64,000 bases of DNA from Corythucha ciliata (GCA_038030265.1 CM075939.1:24719253-24783252), one strand, 5' to 3'. Counted from the stretch's first letter, positions 47,771 to 59,878 are shown. Notes: generated by a model not told the origin, from the sequence alone. Numbers and translations are program-made.

Positions 47771-48015
47771 ATCCCGACTACAGCTCATTCAGTTCAGCAC
47801 AAAAAACTGCGTACGGTGAGAGAAAATGGTCAGTCCAACGTAAATTATGATACACATTTTTTAGGGCACATTTAAGTACAGAAAAAATCGTTTTTTTTCG
47901 GTATCATCGTTCATAACTCAAATAATATTGATTCAGAGAATCGAGCTACCGTGCGTTTGATTCAACACCAAAAACAACTTCAGAAACGACATATGAAACG
48001 ACTTCATCACTGTAA

Positions 48016-48152
48016 GGCCCAAATTCATAGTCGTCCCTTGAGGAAAATATTCCCTCGAGGGACTTCAAATCAGTTATTATAATTTGTGAAACATCTGTTT
48101 TGAATCGAGTAGAGGAAATATTTTCCTCGAGGGACGACTATGAATTTGGGCC
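48016..48152. mobile_element. PIF/Harbinger-type MITE, TAA target duplication
   Basis: Begins GGCCCAAATTCATAGTCGTC and ends GACGACTATGAATTTGGGCC, an almost perfect inverse. TAA flanks both sides (48013-48015 and 48153-48155). The body shares CATCTGTTTTGAATCGA with the MITE at 28571, so the two are one family. Confidence 0.85.
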
Positions 48153-48155
48153 TAA

Positions 48156-51100
48156 ATGTAGGCGTGGGGATTTTAATAAACTAATCAAGCCAAAAACAAC
48201 GTTTTTTCGTAAAAATTATGCCATATCTCGAGAAATAATCACCTCACGGACTTGAGGCTGGTTTTTATCGACTTATCACACACGACTGCATAAGATTAGT
48301 CACCTCGAATGGGCAATTTTTTTCAACCATTGTAGGGGTGAGTTGGCCAACGTCTACCCATCCTTAAATATAGGTTCGCCACCCCGTATCGTTGCGGACT
48401 CTTCGAATCCTCAAAGTATACATCAAAAGGAATTTTTTAAGCCGCATTCGAAATTGTGCCGAATTTTGCTGCTATTCTGGCTTTATTTCCTGTACTAAAC
48501 ATGCAAGAGTACATTTCTTGATAAACACGTTTGACGTATGTAAAAGGGGCTTCAGCCAAATGATGGTGCGCTGACCCCCCCCCCTCACCCTCAATCATGT
48601 GCGTTTTAGCTGCGGAACCGTCTCATAAATCGCGTCCAGCTCAAATCCAAAGTCATATGGAAAACCAAGTCATTAAACTTTGTATTATTTGTATGTTACA
48701 AAAATGAAGCGGTTCGTGGGTTGGGATTTTTGCTCCCGATACGTTGCGCTGCTCTACTATGAAAGTAGATTACCCGCTAAATTCAAAAATTATACAAAAG
48801 TTGAGTGTTGAAAAAAACATATGGTATCAAGATAGATATCACGCTACAACTTCAAACCGAAAATGAATATAATAATTTTTGTATTTGGCGGGGTTTCTCC
48901 TTTTTTATTCTTAACGGGAGCAAAAATCCCAACCCAAAATAAAAATCATTTTTTTCCTCGAGTCTGAGGACTTGGTTTTCCATATGACTTTGGCCGAAAT
49001 GAAACGTCGAAGTTTTTTGACCGCGGCGTGCGCAACGTTGTCAAGGGGCCGCACGAATTTTCTCCGAAAACGATGACATATCAGCGCAATCGACAGCCGT
49101 GGAGTCCAAGGTTGCAACTTCCCGTCTGTTTGTTTTTTAACACTCGCATTTTCAAACTAAAGCACTGAGAAGACTTTACGGAATACGTTGACCGAAGCAT
49201 GGTAAATGGCGAATAAATTAAACAGATAGTGAAAGGTTCTTTTGTTGAATTACCGGTCGGAATCAGAGTTATTAGTCTCACTGCCTGTTTCCTTTTGTCT
49301 ACCCGGACGCGTCCATTCTTTTTTTGTGTGAGTGGTTGTAGTTTCGTTTTTTCATTTTTTAGATCAACGTCTTTCATTTTCAAAATACCCCCACTAAAAG
49401 TTTACCCTCCTCCATTCCCATTCACTTTATGAATTGCTTTGTCATTGCCAAACAGGAAAAAATCAATAACACATAAAAAATAAAAATAAAAATATGAAAA
49501 ACACATTTTTCGTTCAGAAATCTCTCACGAAAGAAATGTGTCATTTCTTCACATTAAACTATGAAATGAGTAAAGTGAGAAGCAATCTTGGAAAAAAAAA
49601 AAAAAAAAAAAAAAGTGTTGAGAGGAGTGGCGAAATTCATCCTCGTGGCGGTCTTTGGTTGATCAACACGAAACAGACATTGACCAGGGTGGTTTTAAAA
49701 GAGGTAAATCAATTCGTTACAAAAATGTAACTCCCCAAGGCGAGCAGGCAACCTCCTGCCCAACTCTTCATCAATACAATGCAAAATTAATGGGGTGAAC
49801 AGGGATAAACGTAAAAGTGAAATCAGGGTGGTCGACGATGAATTGATTACTTTTCCGTCCACGCGGAGTAAAATACTTATCAAGTTATCAAAAAGCCTCT
49901 CTAGTCGGCGGAGTAGAAAAAAAAGTTGTCAACCCGTGAATCTTTTTCGTTACGCAATATTTATAAACAAATCGGCCTTTCCGTGGCTGAGCACCGCCCG
50001 TTGAATTATTTTCACGGTTCGAGGCTCAAGTATTATTACAAAGAATTTTGAGATTTTCTTTTCACCGTCTCTATCATAAATAAACTAGTACTGAAAATGA
50101 CTTAATCCGAAGCTTGAAAACTACGAGGGAGGGGGGCAATAAAAATGTGTTTTTTTTTTCTTCTTTCTTTTTTTTTTTTTTTTTTTTCTATAGAAATGTC
50201 TTCATTTAGCTTTGAATTTTTCCCATCTTTTCTTTATGCAAATACAAAACGAAGATTATGGTTTAAAAAAGAAAAATGGGTAGCGGCTTTCACTTTGGGC
50301 CGTTATGATCCTTTTTGAAGGTATTTCCGGAGTGGAAAATAAGCTATCCGCACTCGGGTTAACAATACTGAAAAAAGACCAGAAAAGTAGAATTCGTCCC
50401 TGAACATTATCATATAATTTCCATATGAGTTGTATTATCAAGAATGTAGGGAGGTACACAAATAAACAACCACAGCATCCGCTTTTGAAAGATATGAGAG
50501 ACGTATTTTAAGAAGTCTTGAAAATGCCTGCATTCAGGAGCCAAAGGGAGACGATCGGGGCACCTGTTGAGTTGAAGTTTGAAGGACCAGGCCTGTCGTA
50601 TACGCCAAAGGGTTTCCCCCTCACTTCCCAGACTTTCCCCGCAACGAAATATTGCAATTATAGTAAAAATCAACTCGTTATTTGTTCTGTTGGGTGAAAG
50701 AAGGCAAGTTCGATGCCTGTAACGTTAACAAATACGAAATTAAGTAAGCAAAGTGCTATTGAGAAAATTGAGTAAGAGATGAAAGAAACTAGCACGATTT
50801 CACAAGTTTCCTAATAACTGGGTTACTAGGATCCACCATTAATGAATTTATTGTTCATCGTGTCAGTGTTCTTCTTTGAACGCCGGCTTTTGATAACAGC
50901 AGGGCATCTACTCAGAAACGTGCCTCAGCTCGTTATTGCTTTCGAGAAAAAAATCGCCCGTGTTCAATCAATAAAAGACGTAATGATTCGTGGGGATCTT
51001 AGAGGAATTAGTTTGAAGTGTTACTAACGAAAGATTATTCTTGGAATGATTTTAACCTCCCATACATTTTTTACGACCAGAAGTTGGAAATTTAGGGCCT

Positions 51101-53635
51101 TTCTTTACAAACATAATTAGAGGGGTTGTTTTGACTGATTTTTATTGCCCTGTGGATCCTAAAGATCACTGCGGAGACATAAACACAGGTTCAAATTACC
51201 AAAAAAAGGAATGAAAACAAGGGCCATATCTGAGCTTTTCTGGTTAAATTACAAGCTGTCGACCTCTTGACAAAAGGTCTCGTTGACGGAACTACCTGGA
51301 CAGTTGATTATTTCTCCTTTGTTCTCCTTTTGTTCAAACTGGGGAAGGGCCTCATTGTCATTGCTGTCAAAATCCTCTTCTCACCAATAAATCGACTTGG
51401 CAATAATTTTCGCTGAGAAGTTTACTGCTGTGCCTCATCATTGTGAAAAATCAAATCTTTTTTTTTTCTTGTGGTGAAGCGGAGAAAAATGAAATAGAGC
51501 CACTTTCACCGGTCCACATCTTTTTTTTTTTCCTTTTTTTTTAACGATAGCCTATCAAAATGGCGGTTCAGTTATAATATAAAAGGAAATGAAAAGAAAA
51601 AATAATGAACAACCGATAGGATTTATGGGACGCTCATCTTGAACTTTCGCTTTTTTTTCTCTCACCAGCAAATTGTAGCCTCATGTATACCACGAGAAAC
51701 GAAGAATCCACAAAATGCTCAAGTGCTCAAGCTCTGTCCGCGGGGTTTTAAGATCTTGGAAAGTGCCTATATGTACCATCGAACATCGAGAGGCTCTTTA
51801 TCTAATTCGTTGTATACCTTTTCCTTCCTTCAAGAGAAGAGGGCGTGAAGGTTGAAAAAGGACAGCGTCTTCACTCGCATGATAAATAATTTGTAGAACA
51901 GCCGTGAAGAGATTGTCGCTTCCCTTTACAAGGAACTCCAACTTGTAATATGTAAATAGGAACCGTGTAAAGGTGTAATGTTTGAAAAATTCTTTCATGG
52001 TATAAACTATGGAAGCTGCAGTAATGCCGGCATCATAATTTATTTTTATTACCTACAGGATAAAACCAACAAATTCATAAAAAAAGAGAAAATCTTAAAG
52101 AATAGTGCACTGCAAAAGTAGGTAAAGGATAGTGACGCAAAAAATGTTGCGTAAAAGCGGGAAGTCCCTATAGTGTCCGAAATCATAATTCATAAGGTTT
52201 TGATTCTTTTTCTCAAGACCCTTCTCCTTTTCTTTTTTTTTTTACTATATTCAGCTGATTAGCTGCTCAATGGTACCCTTTCAAACTGACAGGCGCCTTG
52301 CCCCCCCCCCCACCGGTAATAGTATTATAACAATGACCCGTACGCGGAATCCGAGAAACCCGAGACCCTATACATATATATCTTAACAACTTGGGATTTT
52401 TGTTTTCTTATCATCGTTTGTCCATGGGGGGGGGGGTGGATGACCCACGCCCTTTCATAATCCCGATGCAATTTCTCCAATATAATCAAATATGCCTTCT
52501 TTTTTCTTTTTTTTGAGGCAACGGGTCTCAAGTCCCAACGGTATGAGTGATTACTCCGGAAAGGCTCGAGAAAGTTTTTTTTTCGATGGGTGACACTCCT
52601 TTTATGACCTTGATCCTTCCATAACTTCGAGGGCTTGGTTTTAACCCATTGCCCTCTACACTTCCACACACTATGATGTGACCAAATGACAAGGGAGATT
52701 AGACGCACGTGTGCTCGATTGTGCATGGAACTCCTCCCCTTGTCCCTTCTTCGTTCTCTTCCATCCGGAGTTCCGAAAATGAATTCAGGGAAGAACAATG
52801 AAGGATGAGATGGATGGGAAAAGATGACACACCTTTATCTTTCTGTAGTCATCGACTTAAAAAAAGAATGAAAAAAAGACTAACCCACTTTTCGAAACGC
52901 TAATCCAAGTTTTCTCAATAATTTCAAACGAAGCATCTATATGAGCTTTCAGAAAATAATTCATCTCATATAGATGGTGTTGGAATCCCCGCACAGATTC
53001 ACTGTTCGAATGGTCTCCGTGGAAGTAGATACGTGTTTTATGACTAGTTTCATAGCAAAAAAAAAGTGTTTGGAGGAACAGAAGCGTACTAACATGGATA
53101 TTGTGATCGAAGGGGACAATAATAGGAGAGCCCAGTGACCCTTTCGGAGGTTCCAGTCTTCCAGTATCCAGTATGAAATCAATTCGTACAGGAGGTTCAC
53201 TGAACTGGTGCTGGATTGATTATAAAGGGAGAGGAAAAATAAATGGTATGTACTTGGGAATGCTTAAAGGATGTAATGGGGAGGAGGTGAATTACAGTCA
53301 AGTTATAAGTAATAAGAATTAAGATTAAATAACAAAATGTGTACATTAATGTGATTTTAATGCTGGTTTTTCGGCCCAAACTGATGATTTTGCTTTTAAA
53401 ACTTGAGTGTTTGACCCATGAACTGTTCAATTTGGCACGAGAAGTGAAAAACAAGGTTCTAAAAGAGATAATTGTTTCAGAATAACATTTCCTATTCTAA
53501 AATGATACATTTAACCAAAAACTGTCCATAAAAAAAAGTTGGTTCCCTTCCACCAACCAATGAGCGCTCGCAGAACTTGGTTAGATAACCACCAAACGTT
53601 TCTAATCGTCCATTTAAACAGCTGATCGTCTCATA
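48156..53635. other. No gene supported over about 5.5 kb
   Basis: Frames up to 157 codons occur on the minus strand (52325-52798). They show no motif and cross G and C runs (about 52302 and 52427). A 117-codon minus-strand frame (52857-53210) follows an acceptor-like CTCTCCCTTTATAATCAATCCAG-type tract but lacks a donor or recognised domain. Poly-A/T tracts lie near 49590 and 50151-50188. This may be intronic. Confidence 0.4.
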
Positions 53636-53800
53636 AAATTTTAGCTCAACCGAAAAATGATCATTATAAGCGTTCTAAATGGTCATGAAGCGCTTAAAAT
53701 GGTAATTGAGAGTTCTCAAATATGGTCAATAGGCGTTCAAAGTGGTTTTTAAGCGATCAAAATGGCTATTGAGCGTTCAAATTGAGGCATGCCTTTACTC
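53636..53800 (+). repeat. Degenerate minisatellite M3
   Basis: About six copies of a 25-28-bp unit of the form GCGTTCAAAATGGTCATTGA. This family is distinct from M1, M2 and M4 but has the same style: one fixed word with a CG and heavy divergence between copies. Confidence 0.65.
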
Positions 53801-54678
53801 ATGAGTTCAGTTTGACGGCCTCAGACTTAAGACCGGCGCCAGAAATTTGACCGTTGGGATTATAAAAAATTAGTTTTGGCTCTCGAACTGGCAGTTTCTT
53901 CCAATTAACACCGTGAAATTCAGAGGCAAAAAATCCAAAACGTTTTGTACATTTTGAATTCAACAGAAAAGGAACGGATGAAGAGTACATTTAAAATAAC
54001 GAGAGGGGCAAACGCCCCATTCACCATCTCCTTCTATCCACTGGGGCCGCAGTCCCTCGCTGTAGTTCAAGCTCCGAAACATAATAGTTTTGGAAAGTAG
54101 TTAGGCTGGAAAACAGTTTTTTTCCCGTAATGAGGAAGTTTCATCAGTCAGGACTTATTCATAAATCTATTTTTTAAGGTTTATTTATGCTAAAATAGAG
54201 CATAAATCGTGATCCGTTCTTAAAATAACCCAACTGTAAATAAATATAGATTTTTGAAGTTTTAGATCATTTCAAACACGCCAGCTAGCATGTGAGCCTA
54301 TCATATGCGCCTTCCGACAAAAATTCGCCTGTAACGTTGCTGTCGGAGAGCGGGTTGTTGTGTTTCTTTGCCTTATTTTCTATACTGGAGCTTTCCAATA
54401 ATAAAATAATGGAGGATAAACAGATGAGCTATTTAGAGGCATGAAAAGGACAGACAATACAAGGGATATTACGTTGCGAAAAATGTTCGTTTTGGCGGAA
54501 TTTCAAATATGCCAACCTTTGTTAAGTAATAAAAAATGTTTCTGTAGAGTTTTAAATTTTCATTTATTTATTTACGAGGAAGAATTGATATGCCTCAACA
54601 AAAAAAATATATTTTTGGAAAATGTGAAACTTCCTCATTATTATAATTACATAATAAATACATCACATTATTATATGT

Positions 54679-55881
54679 ATAGGGAGTTATTGCATAACCG
54701 TCTGACGTTAACGTTAACTGCTATGTGACGCCATGATAAGCGTAAAATTGATGTAATAAATTATAAAATAAATAATGGAGGAGGTGTTTTATGAATTTAT
54801 TTGAAGCAATGGGGAACTTGCATGTATGCCCGATTAGGGGGAAAAGTACACTGGTGAATTGGCTCATGCGGACAAGGATCTCAACGGTAGTTGCAGGCCG
54901 ATTGGTGCGTCTGGTGATTTTTAAATAAATTTCAAAGTTCTTCAGGAGGGGATGGATGGTGCGAGGGAAAAATGACGTCAATGAGCAGTTTTGAAGCATT
55001 TGAGGAAACTCTAAAAATGTTTTGTTGCCAACTAACAAGAAAAATTAAACTCCAGAAAACGCTTCTTCCTCCGTCTTCCCAACACCATCAATTTCAATAA
55101 CTGCCCTTTGACGTAATCAAACCCCCACTTAAAATTCTTAAAAATTCGCCTAAAAAAAACCTCTTGATTGATTTCAATGTTTAATGTGGGCAATTGTCTT
55201 GTTGAAGAGCACTCTTCAAGAAACACCAGTGATTGAAAACAGTGCAAGTTCCCCATTAATGACTACAAGCTTTGATTTTTTTTTTTTTTTTTTTTTTTTT
55301 GAACAACCCTTCAGCATAGGGTTGTTCTATTCTATTTTATTTTATTTTTTGTCAGTGGACTTATAGACGACAGGGTGTAACAACCTTCATTTTGACATTT
55401 AATGGTATGTTCTTCCTTTTAGATATTATTAATATTAATTCATTAAGGGATGTTTGTAAAAAATGGTTGGTCTTATTTATAGAAACTATCACTGATGATG
55501 AGGCACTGATGCTTCGAAACCGGTCTGAATAAATAAAAACTGTTCACGAAGTGGAGAGACATATCTTTTTTCGACTTTTCGTAATGACTACAAGTGCATC
55601 TATGCCCTACCATGTGTTCATATTTTAGCGCAACAATTATTTAAAATAGGGATATTTTAAAAGAAGTAAAAAAGAAAAACGTTCACGTCTTTTTGAAATT
55701 TCACCAATCATTTGTTCCGTACCCTAGCAACTGTCGGACGTTAATAAAGACGTTCATGTTTTTACTTCTTTCAAAATCTCACTATTACCTCTTTTTCCAC
55801 CGATACAAACGGCTACGCTTATGGTGACGTCACATGAACGTAAACGTTAAGCGTCAGACGGCTATGCAATAACTCCCTATC
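54679..55881. mobile_element. 1.2-kb inverted-repeat element
   Basis: The left end AGGGAGTTATTGCATAACCG, then TCTGACG, matches the inverse of the right end (CGTCAGACGGCTATGCAATAACTCCCT). About 45 bp of inverted repeat, including GTTAACGTTAAC / GTAAACGTTAAGC words and GACGTCA, bound a non-coding body. A 105-codon minus-strand frame (54721-55038) starts within it but has no recognisable domain. The hammerhead-like motif at 55489 lies inside. The target duplication is not clear (TA or TAT). Confidence 0.65.
55489..55528 (+). ncRNA. Hammerhead-ribozyme-like motif
   Basis: CTGATGA, one extra T, a 6-bp stem (GAGGCA / TGCTTC) with loop CTGA, GAAA, then C-CG-G as a minimal stem III and TC before the putative cleavage site. 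The bases before CTGATGA (TCA) pair with those after the site (TGA), giving a short stem I. All conserved core bases of a type I hammerhead are present except for the inserted T between A9 and stem II. AATAAATAAA follows at once, so it looks like the 3' end of a retroelement, perhaps Penelope-type. Confidence 0.45.
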
Positions 55882-55909
55882 ATTAAACATACTAAATTAA
55901 GACCTGGAG

Positions 55910-56052
55910 GCCCCCTGTCCACCCGATGCAATTTTTGAAGCTATATTGCACGATGGTTTCTTAAAAAACACAGTTATGTTCCTTGGCAGTGACCGGATGT
56001 TTTTAAAAAAACAGCATGCAATAGCTTCAAAATTGCATCGTGTGAACGGGGC
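55910..56052. mobile_element. GTTCACAC-family MITE, copy 3
   Basis: Begins GCCCCCTGTCCACCCGATGC and ends ATTGCATCGTGTGAACGGGGC. The centre words GTTCCTTGGCAGTGACCGGA are in the opposite orientation to copy 1, as expected for a palindromic element. Confidence 0.75.
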
Positions 56053-57141
56053 TTTAGTCTGATATTACGAGGTCAAAACCACCGAATGGAACAGCATGAG
56101 AGACACCAGTAGCGTTTGGCCGATTCAACTTGCTGGAGCCAGTCAGTAGAGCTCTAAACGATGGATATCACTAATGAATACAAACTGTCTCTACAGTCCC
56201 TTTGATAAGTATGAATGCTGGACTGAAAGCTGAAAAGTTTCGTTCACACGGTACCAGCAGATGACGCCAGTTCATTTTCGGTGGTTGGATAGTGACTTGG
56301 AATACTCACTGGCTAGTTGACCGGCGCCATCAGATATTTACACGGCGCAAGTTAACTGGTGCCATATGCTGGATCATAGTCACTTGTGCGCCTACGCCTA
56401 CTAGCATCTTGTAAACCAGCATTTAGAACTGAATACCCATTTGATCATTAAGAGTGCATGAGATATCCGGTGATTGATAAACCCAACCTAAATCAAATAC
56501 CAAGGAGATTTTTTTTCTTCAACTTTTTGGCAGAAGAGTTAGTCCAGTCAATAGGAAATTTGGCCGGGACAAACGTATAGAAGTAGTTTTGTCAACGGAT
56601 CTATTATGTTTCTTGAGGTGCTGAATCCGAATCTGAACTTTGCCTACAAAAAATCGGTCGGCTACACGTCGAAAATCGCAAAAAACTGGAAATTTGCCGA
56701 CTTTTTCTACTCAATTGATTATATCTCCGGAACTACCTATACCTACCTACCTACTACCTATTTCGATGATGGCGCTCCTTTGCATTTTTGAAGTAGATTA
56801 CATTTGTGACAATTTAAGCCTAATTACAGCTCTGTAAGACCGATAGTTCCTGAGATATGAACCCTCAAAAATTGACGAGTGCGACAGGCGGAAACTGCAG
56901 CTGTGTAAACTCTGATTTTGATCCCAATTTTTTTGGTAATATGTAGTAAGGGTCTATGGGACCAACGAATCATGGCCCAGGAAAATTAGGAAAATCGGAA
57001 AATTAGAATTTTGAAAATTCAACATTTCGATAATATGCACTTGTTTACCGCAGCTAAAAGACCTCGGAAGTTCAATAAAAATAATTTCAAAATTCTACAA
57101 TTTACCGATGCTGTGAGATGAATTAGGACTTTTTCTCAATC
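56053..57141. other. No gene seen; a short inverted repeat
   Basis: Near 56256-56370 the words ACCAGCAGATGACGCCAGTT and AACTGGTGCCATATGCTGG are inverted copies about 75 bp apart, beside a second GTTCACACGG word. This could be a decayed MITE. The stretch 56600-56720 is related to 38525-38650. No exon is seen. Confidence 0.4.
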
Positions 57142-57144
57142 TAA

Positions 57145-57282
57145 GGGCCGTATTCATAAACCAACCTTAACCATTACATCTCCTTTAAGCGCTTCAAAAC
57201 AGATGACATATTTTTATAAACCATCACATTTTTCAACTCCTTTAGTTAAGGCTTTGTAAAGGTGGGTTTCTGAATACGGCCT
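57145..57282. mobile_element. PIF/Harbinger-type MITE related to the 28.7-30.8 kb relic
   Basis: Begins GGGCCGTATTCATAAACCAA and ends GGTGGGTTTCTGAATACGGCC plus T. TAA flanks both ends (57142-57144 and 57283-57285). The ends equal those of the 2.1-kb Harbinger relic, so this is a plausible internal-deletion derivative of that family. Confidence 0.85.
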
Positions 57283-57284
57283 TA

Positions 57285-57440
57285 AGCCACCAAGTTGCCC
57301 CTAAACCACGAATTGGCGTTTTCTCTGTTTTCAGGTGAATTAACGTATTTTATCCATTTTTACAGTGAATTAGCGATTTTTCTCAATTTAAGGCAGACAA
57401 TTATGAATTTAAGCTTTTTGCCCAAAAACTGCACATTAGC
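57285..57440 (+). repeat. Degenerate minisatellite M1, third locus
   Basis: Four or five diverged units with the words GAATTGGCGTTTTCTC, GAATTAACGTATTTT and GAATTAGCGATTTTTCTCAA. It starts right at the end of the Harbinger MITE, and ATTAGGACTTTTTCTCAATC just left of the MITE is also M1-like. The MITE therefore seems to have inserted into the array. Confidence 0.6.
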
Positions 57441-58905
57441 GCTCCTTCTCAATTTTGGCCATCTAACCCACCTAAGACAACTCAAAAGCAAAACTGATGG
57501 AAATACATTGATCACATAGTCTCTTATTCGTTCACTGGGCTAACCAAACGGAACGGATAATCCCCCAAAGCTGAACAATATTCAGTCACAAAAACTGCTG
57601 AGCACCTGACAATGCTCTATTTTCCTATGTCAGATGGAATGAAAATCGTTGAAAGGAGGTACATGGGTGCTCAGTTCTCATGGTATCCGACTGATTATAG
57701 GCTTACGACATCGATATGCCTAAGAAGCACCATGTCAGTCACATTCCTGTAGGCTGATCGAACTCCCTAAAACTGGAACGTCTTTGTATTTAACGGAAGA
57801 GATACAAATGTTGTCAACCGGCTTTGATTAATCTAAAACAAATGCGTGAGGCCATTGTTATTTCATCAGACGTTAAGGGTCCATAGCAGTGGTGACCGAT
57901 AAAAATTATTAATGATGGGTGCAGTCGAGGTTATTCTTGTAATATCACTCTGTAAGCGTCAAGATTTTCATCATATAGCATCGTCGTAAAGGCTAACATT
58001 TCTTGATAAATTACGTTATTCGTGCTCCGAGCTTTCAAGTTCTCTTAAAGCCCTTAGCCCATCATAAATAGTACCCCACCGCCTTCAAATACAATTTTCT
58101 TCTTTTTCCCATTCCGTTACTTTAATCACGCCTTAAAAGTTATACAACCTTTTTTTCCTCTTGAAACTTACATACTTGTAACCTGTAGCTGACCAGTTTT
58201 AACTGCCCTCCACCCCGCAACCCAATTAATGAGAAAAATGGTTGTAAAAAACTCTTTCGGAGTCTCCGACTCTTCGAGCTGAGGGAGGATTGTTCTTTTT
58301 CGAAGAGGAGAAACCCATTTTTGATTTTTACTGCTCTCGACCCCCCCCCCCTTCATCCATCGTGTAGCCAATATTGTTCGGACCGCTCGAACGGACGATG
58401 GAATCTCAAGTTAATTTCTATTTTAATGAAAATGTAGTCGCTCACCCTGGGGAAGATGATAATGGTTATTGTGAAAAAATTTAAAAGCCCCCCCCCCACC
58501 ATCACCACCACAATTTCTTTTTGGCCGCTTCGATGTGACACGGAACAGATTTGATATTTTTAGTTGAGTTCAACATAGCCCACAGTAAATAATTTCTCGC
58601 TATTGGCAAAGTCAAAATCAATAAGGGGTCAATATTCTGCCGTCTGTTCTGTCTATTCTGCTGTCTATTATGGGTCAATATTCAGTGGCCGCTGACGAAT
58701 TTATGCGAATCAACTTGAAAGTAGGTAGACATTGGGAATTTCATTTTTGTGCCAACTATCATGGGAAGCCTAAGTTTACATTATTTACCAAAGTGATAAA
58801 ATACTAATCGCATATACTTCACGATCGTTTTACGTGTTTATTAAAATGTTAAACAGGGCGATGGGTCGGAAATTATACTGATAAATGAATACATCTGTGA
58901 CTCAC
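57441..58905. other. No gene seen; probably intron of the RhoGEF gene
   Basis: The exon at 58906-59008 ends in a consensus donor pointing into this stretch, so at least its right part is intronic. I searched the minus strand for the following conserved exon (expected QRxxRYPLLL-like) and did not find it. C runs lie at about 58341 and 58487. Confidence 0.45.
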
Positions 58906-59816
58906 CGGTAAGCTGAGAAGATCCTGGATCCCGAACTTGGCTCCTCCTCCTTTCAACTTGCACAGTTCGATAAAATCGTTGTCCTGCCTTTGTTTATCGC
59001 GAAGTAAGCTTAAAAGAGGGGGGGGGGGCATTTTTATAAAGAACCGCTGTTTACTGCGACAGTGGTAAAGGCGAATTAAACTTACGATCGAGCCGTTCGG
59101 AAGGTCCTTTGATAACTTTCGTACTGACTCCAAAACTCGCCGTTGAATACTTCACCTGAATTTAAAAAAAAAGAAAAACAAACATTAATGCGACAAAATT
59201 GGACAATAGTGAATGGATCGTGAAATGAGGTAAATGGAATGAGGGAGGAGGAAAACGGGAACAACTACAGGGAAGCGAACCACTATTAATGATAAGTTTA
59301 GTGATTCAGCAATTCATTGACACTTACCGATTCTCGTTCGCCCAGACTCCCAATTGTTTAACAGCTCTTTCATCTGTAACAAAGGATGTTATATTGATAG
59401 TACAAAAAGTTTAATTAATGTCATCCATTACATAAGTTCCGTTATGCATGGTGCTTTCATTGTAGGTCTCAACTCAAATGCGTAAGAAAAAATTTTTTTT
59501 GAGAAATGAAATAATACTGCTCCCTCCGTTTATTTTCTCGGCTATCTTAAACTACGTACTTATTATTAGACGTACTTATTAATAATTGTCGATCGAATTG
59601 ATCGTTTTTTGTTGTTGTTTTTTACCTGTTTGACGGCCGTTTGACAGGTTTCCGCTAGAGCGGTCAATGGCTGGCAGAGTTTGGAAAATTCTTGAGGGCT
59701 GAGCACTCCGAGCTGAGTGAGAGGCGAGCCGTACAGAGGAACGCAGCTTCTGAGTCGGCAGACGTGTCGTTGTTCTTCGACGACCCAGTCGCTACAAATA
59801 TCTCTCGTAGGGTCAC
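58906..59816 (-). CDS. RhoGEF (Dbl-homology domain) gene, four exons, partial
   Basis: Four minus-strand exons with matching phases: 59816-59626 (191 nt), 59373-59328 (46 nt), 59155-59086 (70 nt) and 59008-58906 (103 nt). All introns are GT-AG (donors GTAAAA, GTAAGT, GTAAGT, GTGAGT). Joined, they give about 136 residues that follow the Dbl-homology fold of Rho-family exchange factors. They hold an EEQRHVCRLRSCVPLYGSPL helix (CR1 region), LGVLSPQEFSKL, ELLNNWESGRTRIGEVF (the usual W...IGxxF block), QYESYQRTFRTA, then DFIELCKL and GIQDLLSLP. The last should continue into the PVQR helix of CR3 in the next exon. The product would activate a Rho-type GTPase by GDP release. The upstream exon, the rest of CR3 and any PH domain were not found. 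The subfamily cannot be named; Vav- and Ect2-like proteins were considered and not established. Confidence 0.8.
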
Positions 59817-59847
59817 CTGTAGAGTTTTGATAGGGTAAAAAAGCGTT

Positions 59848-59878
<31 letters not shown>

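Noticed and set aside
50520..50640. Possible plus-strand exon (GAPVELKFEGPGLSYTPKGF)
   Set aside because: The acceptor is acceptable, but no donor is visible and no family is recognised.
52325..52798. 157-codon minus-strand frame
   Set aside because: Basic, low-complexity translation across homopolymer tracts, with no recognisable motif.
52857..53210. 117-codon minus-strand open frame after a good acceptor
   Set aside because: It looks protein-like in places (GSPIIVPFDHNIHVSTLLF), but no donor, no partner exon and no family could be seen.
58165..58371. Possible next RhoGEF exon on the minus strand before GTATGTAAG
   Set aside because: The frame before the donor-like site does not resemble the CR3 or PH part of RhoGEF proteins, and no acceptor is convincing.
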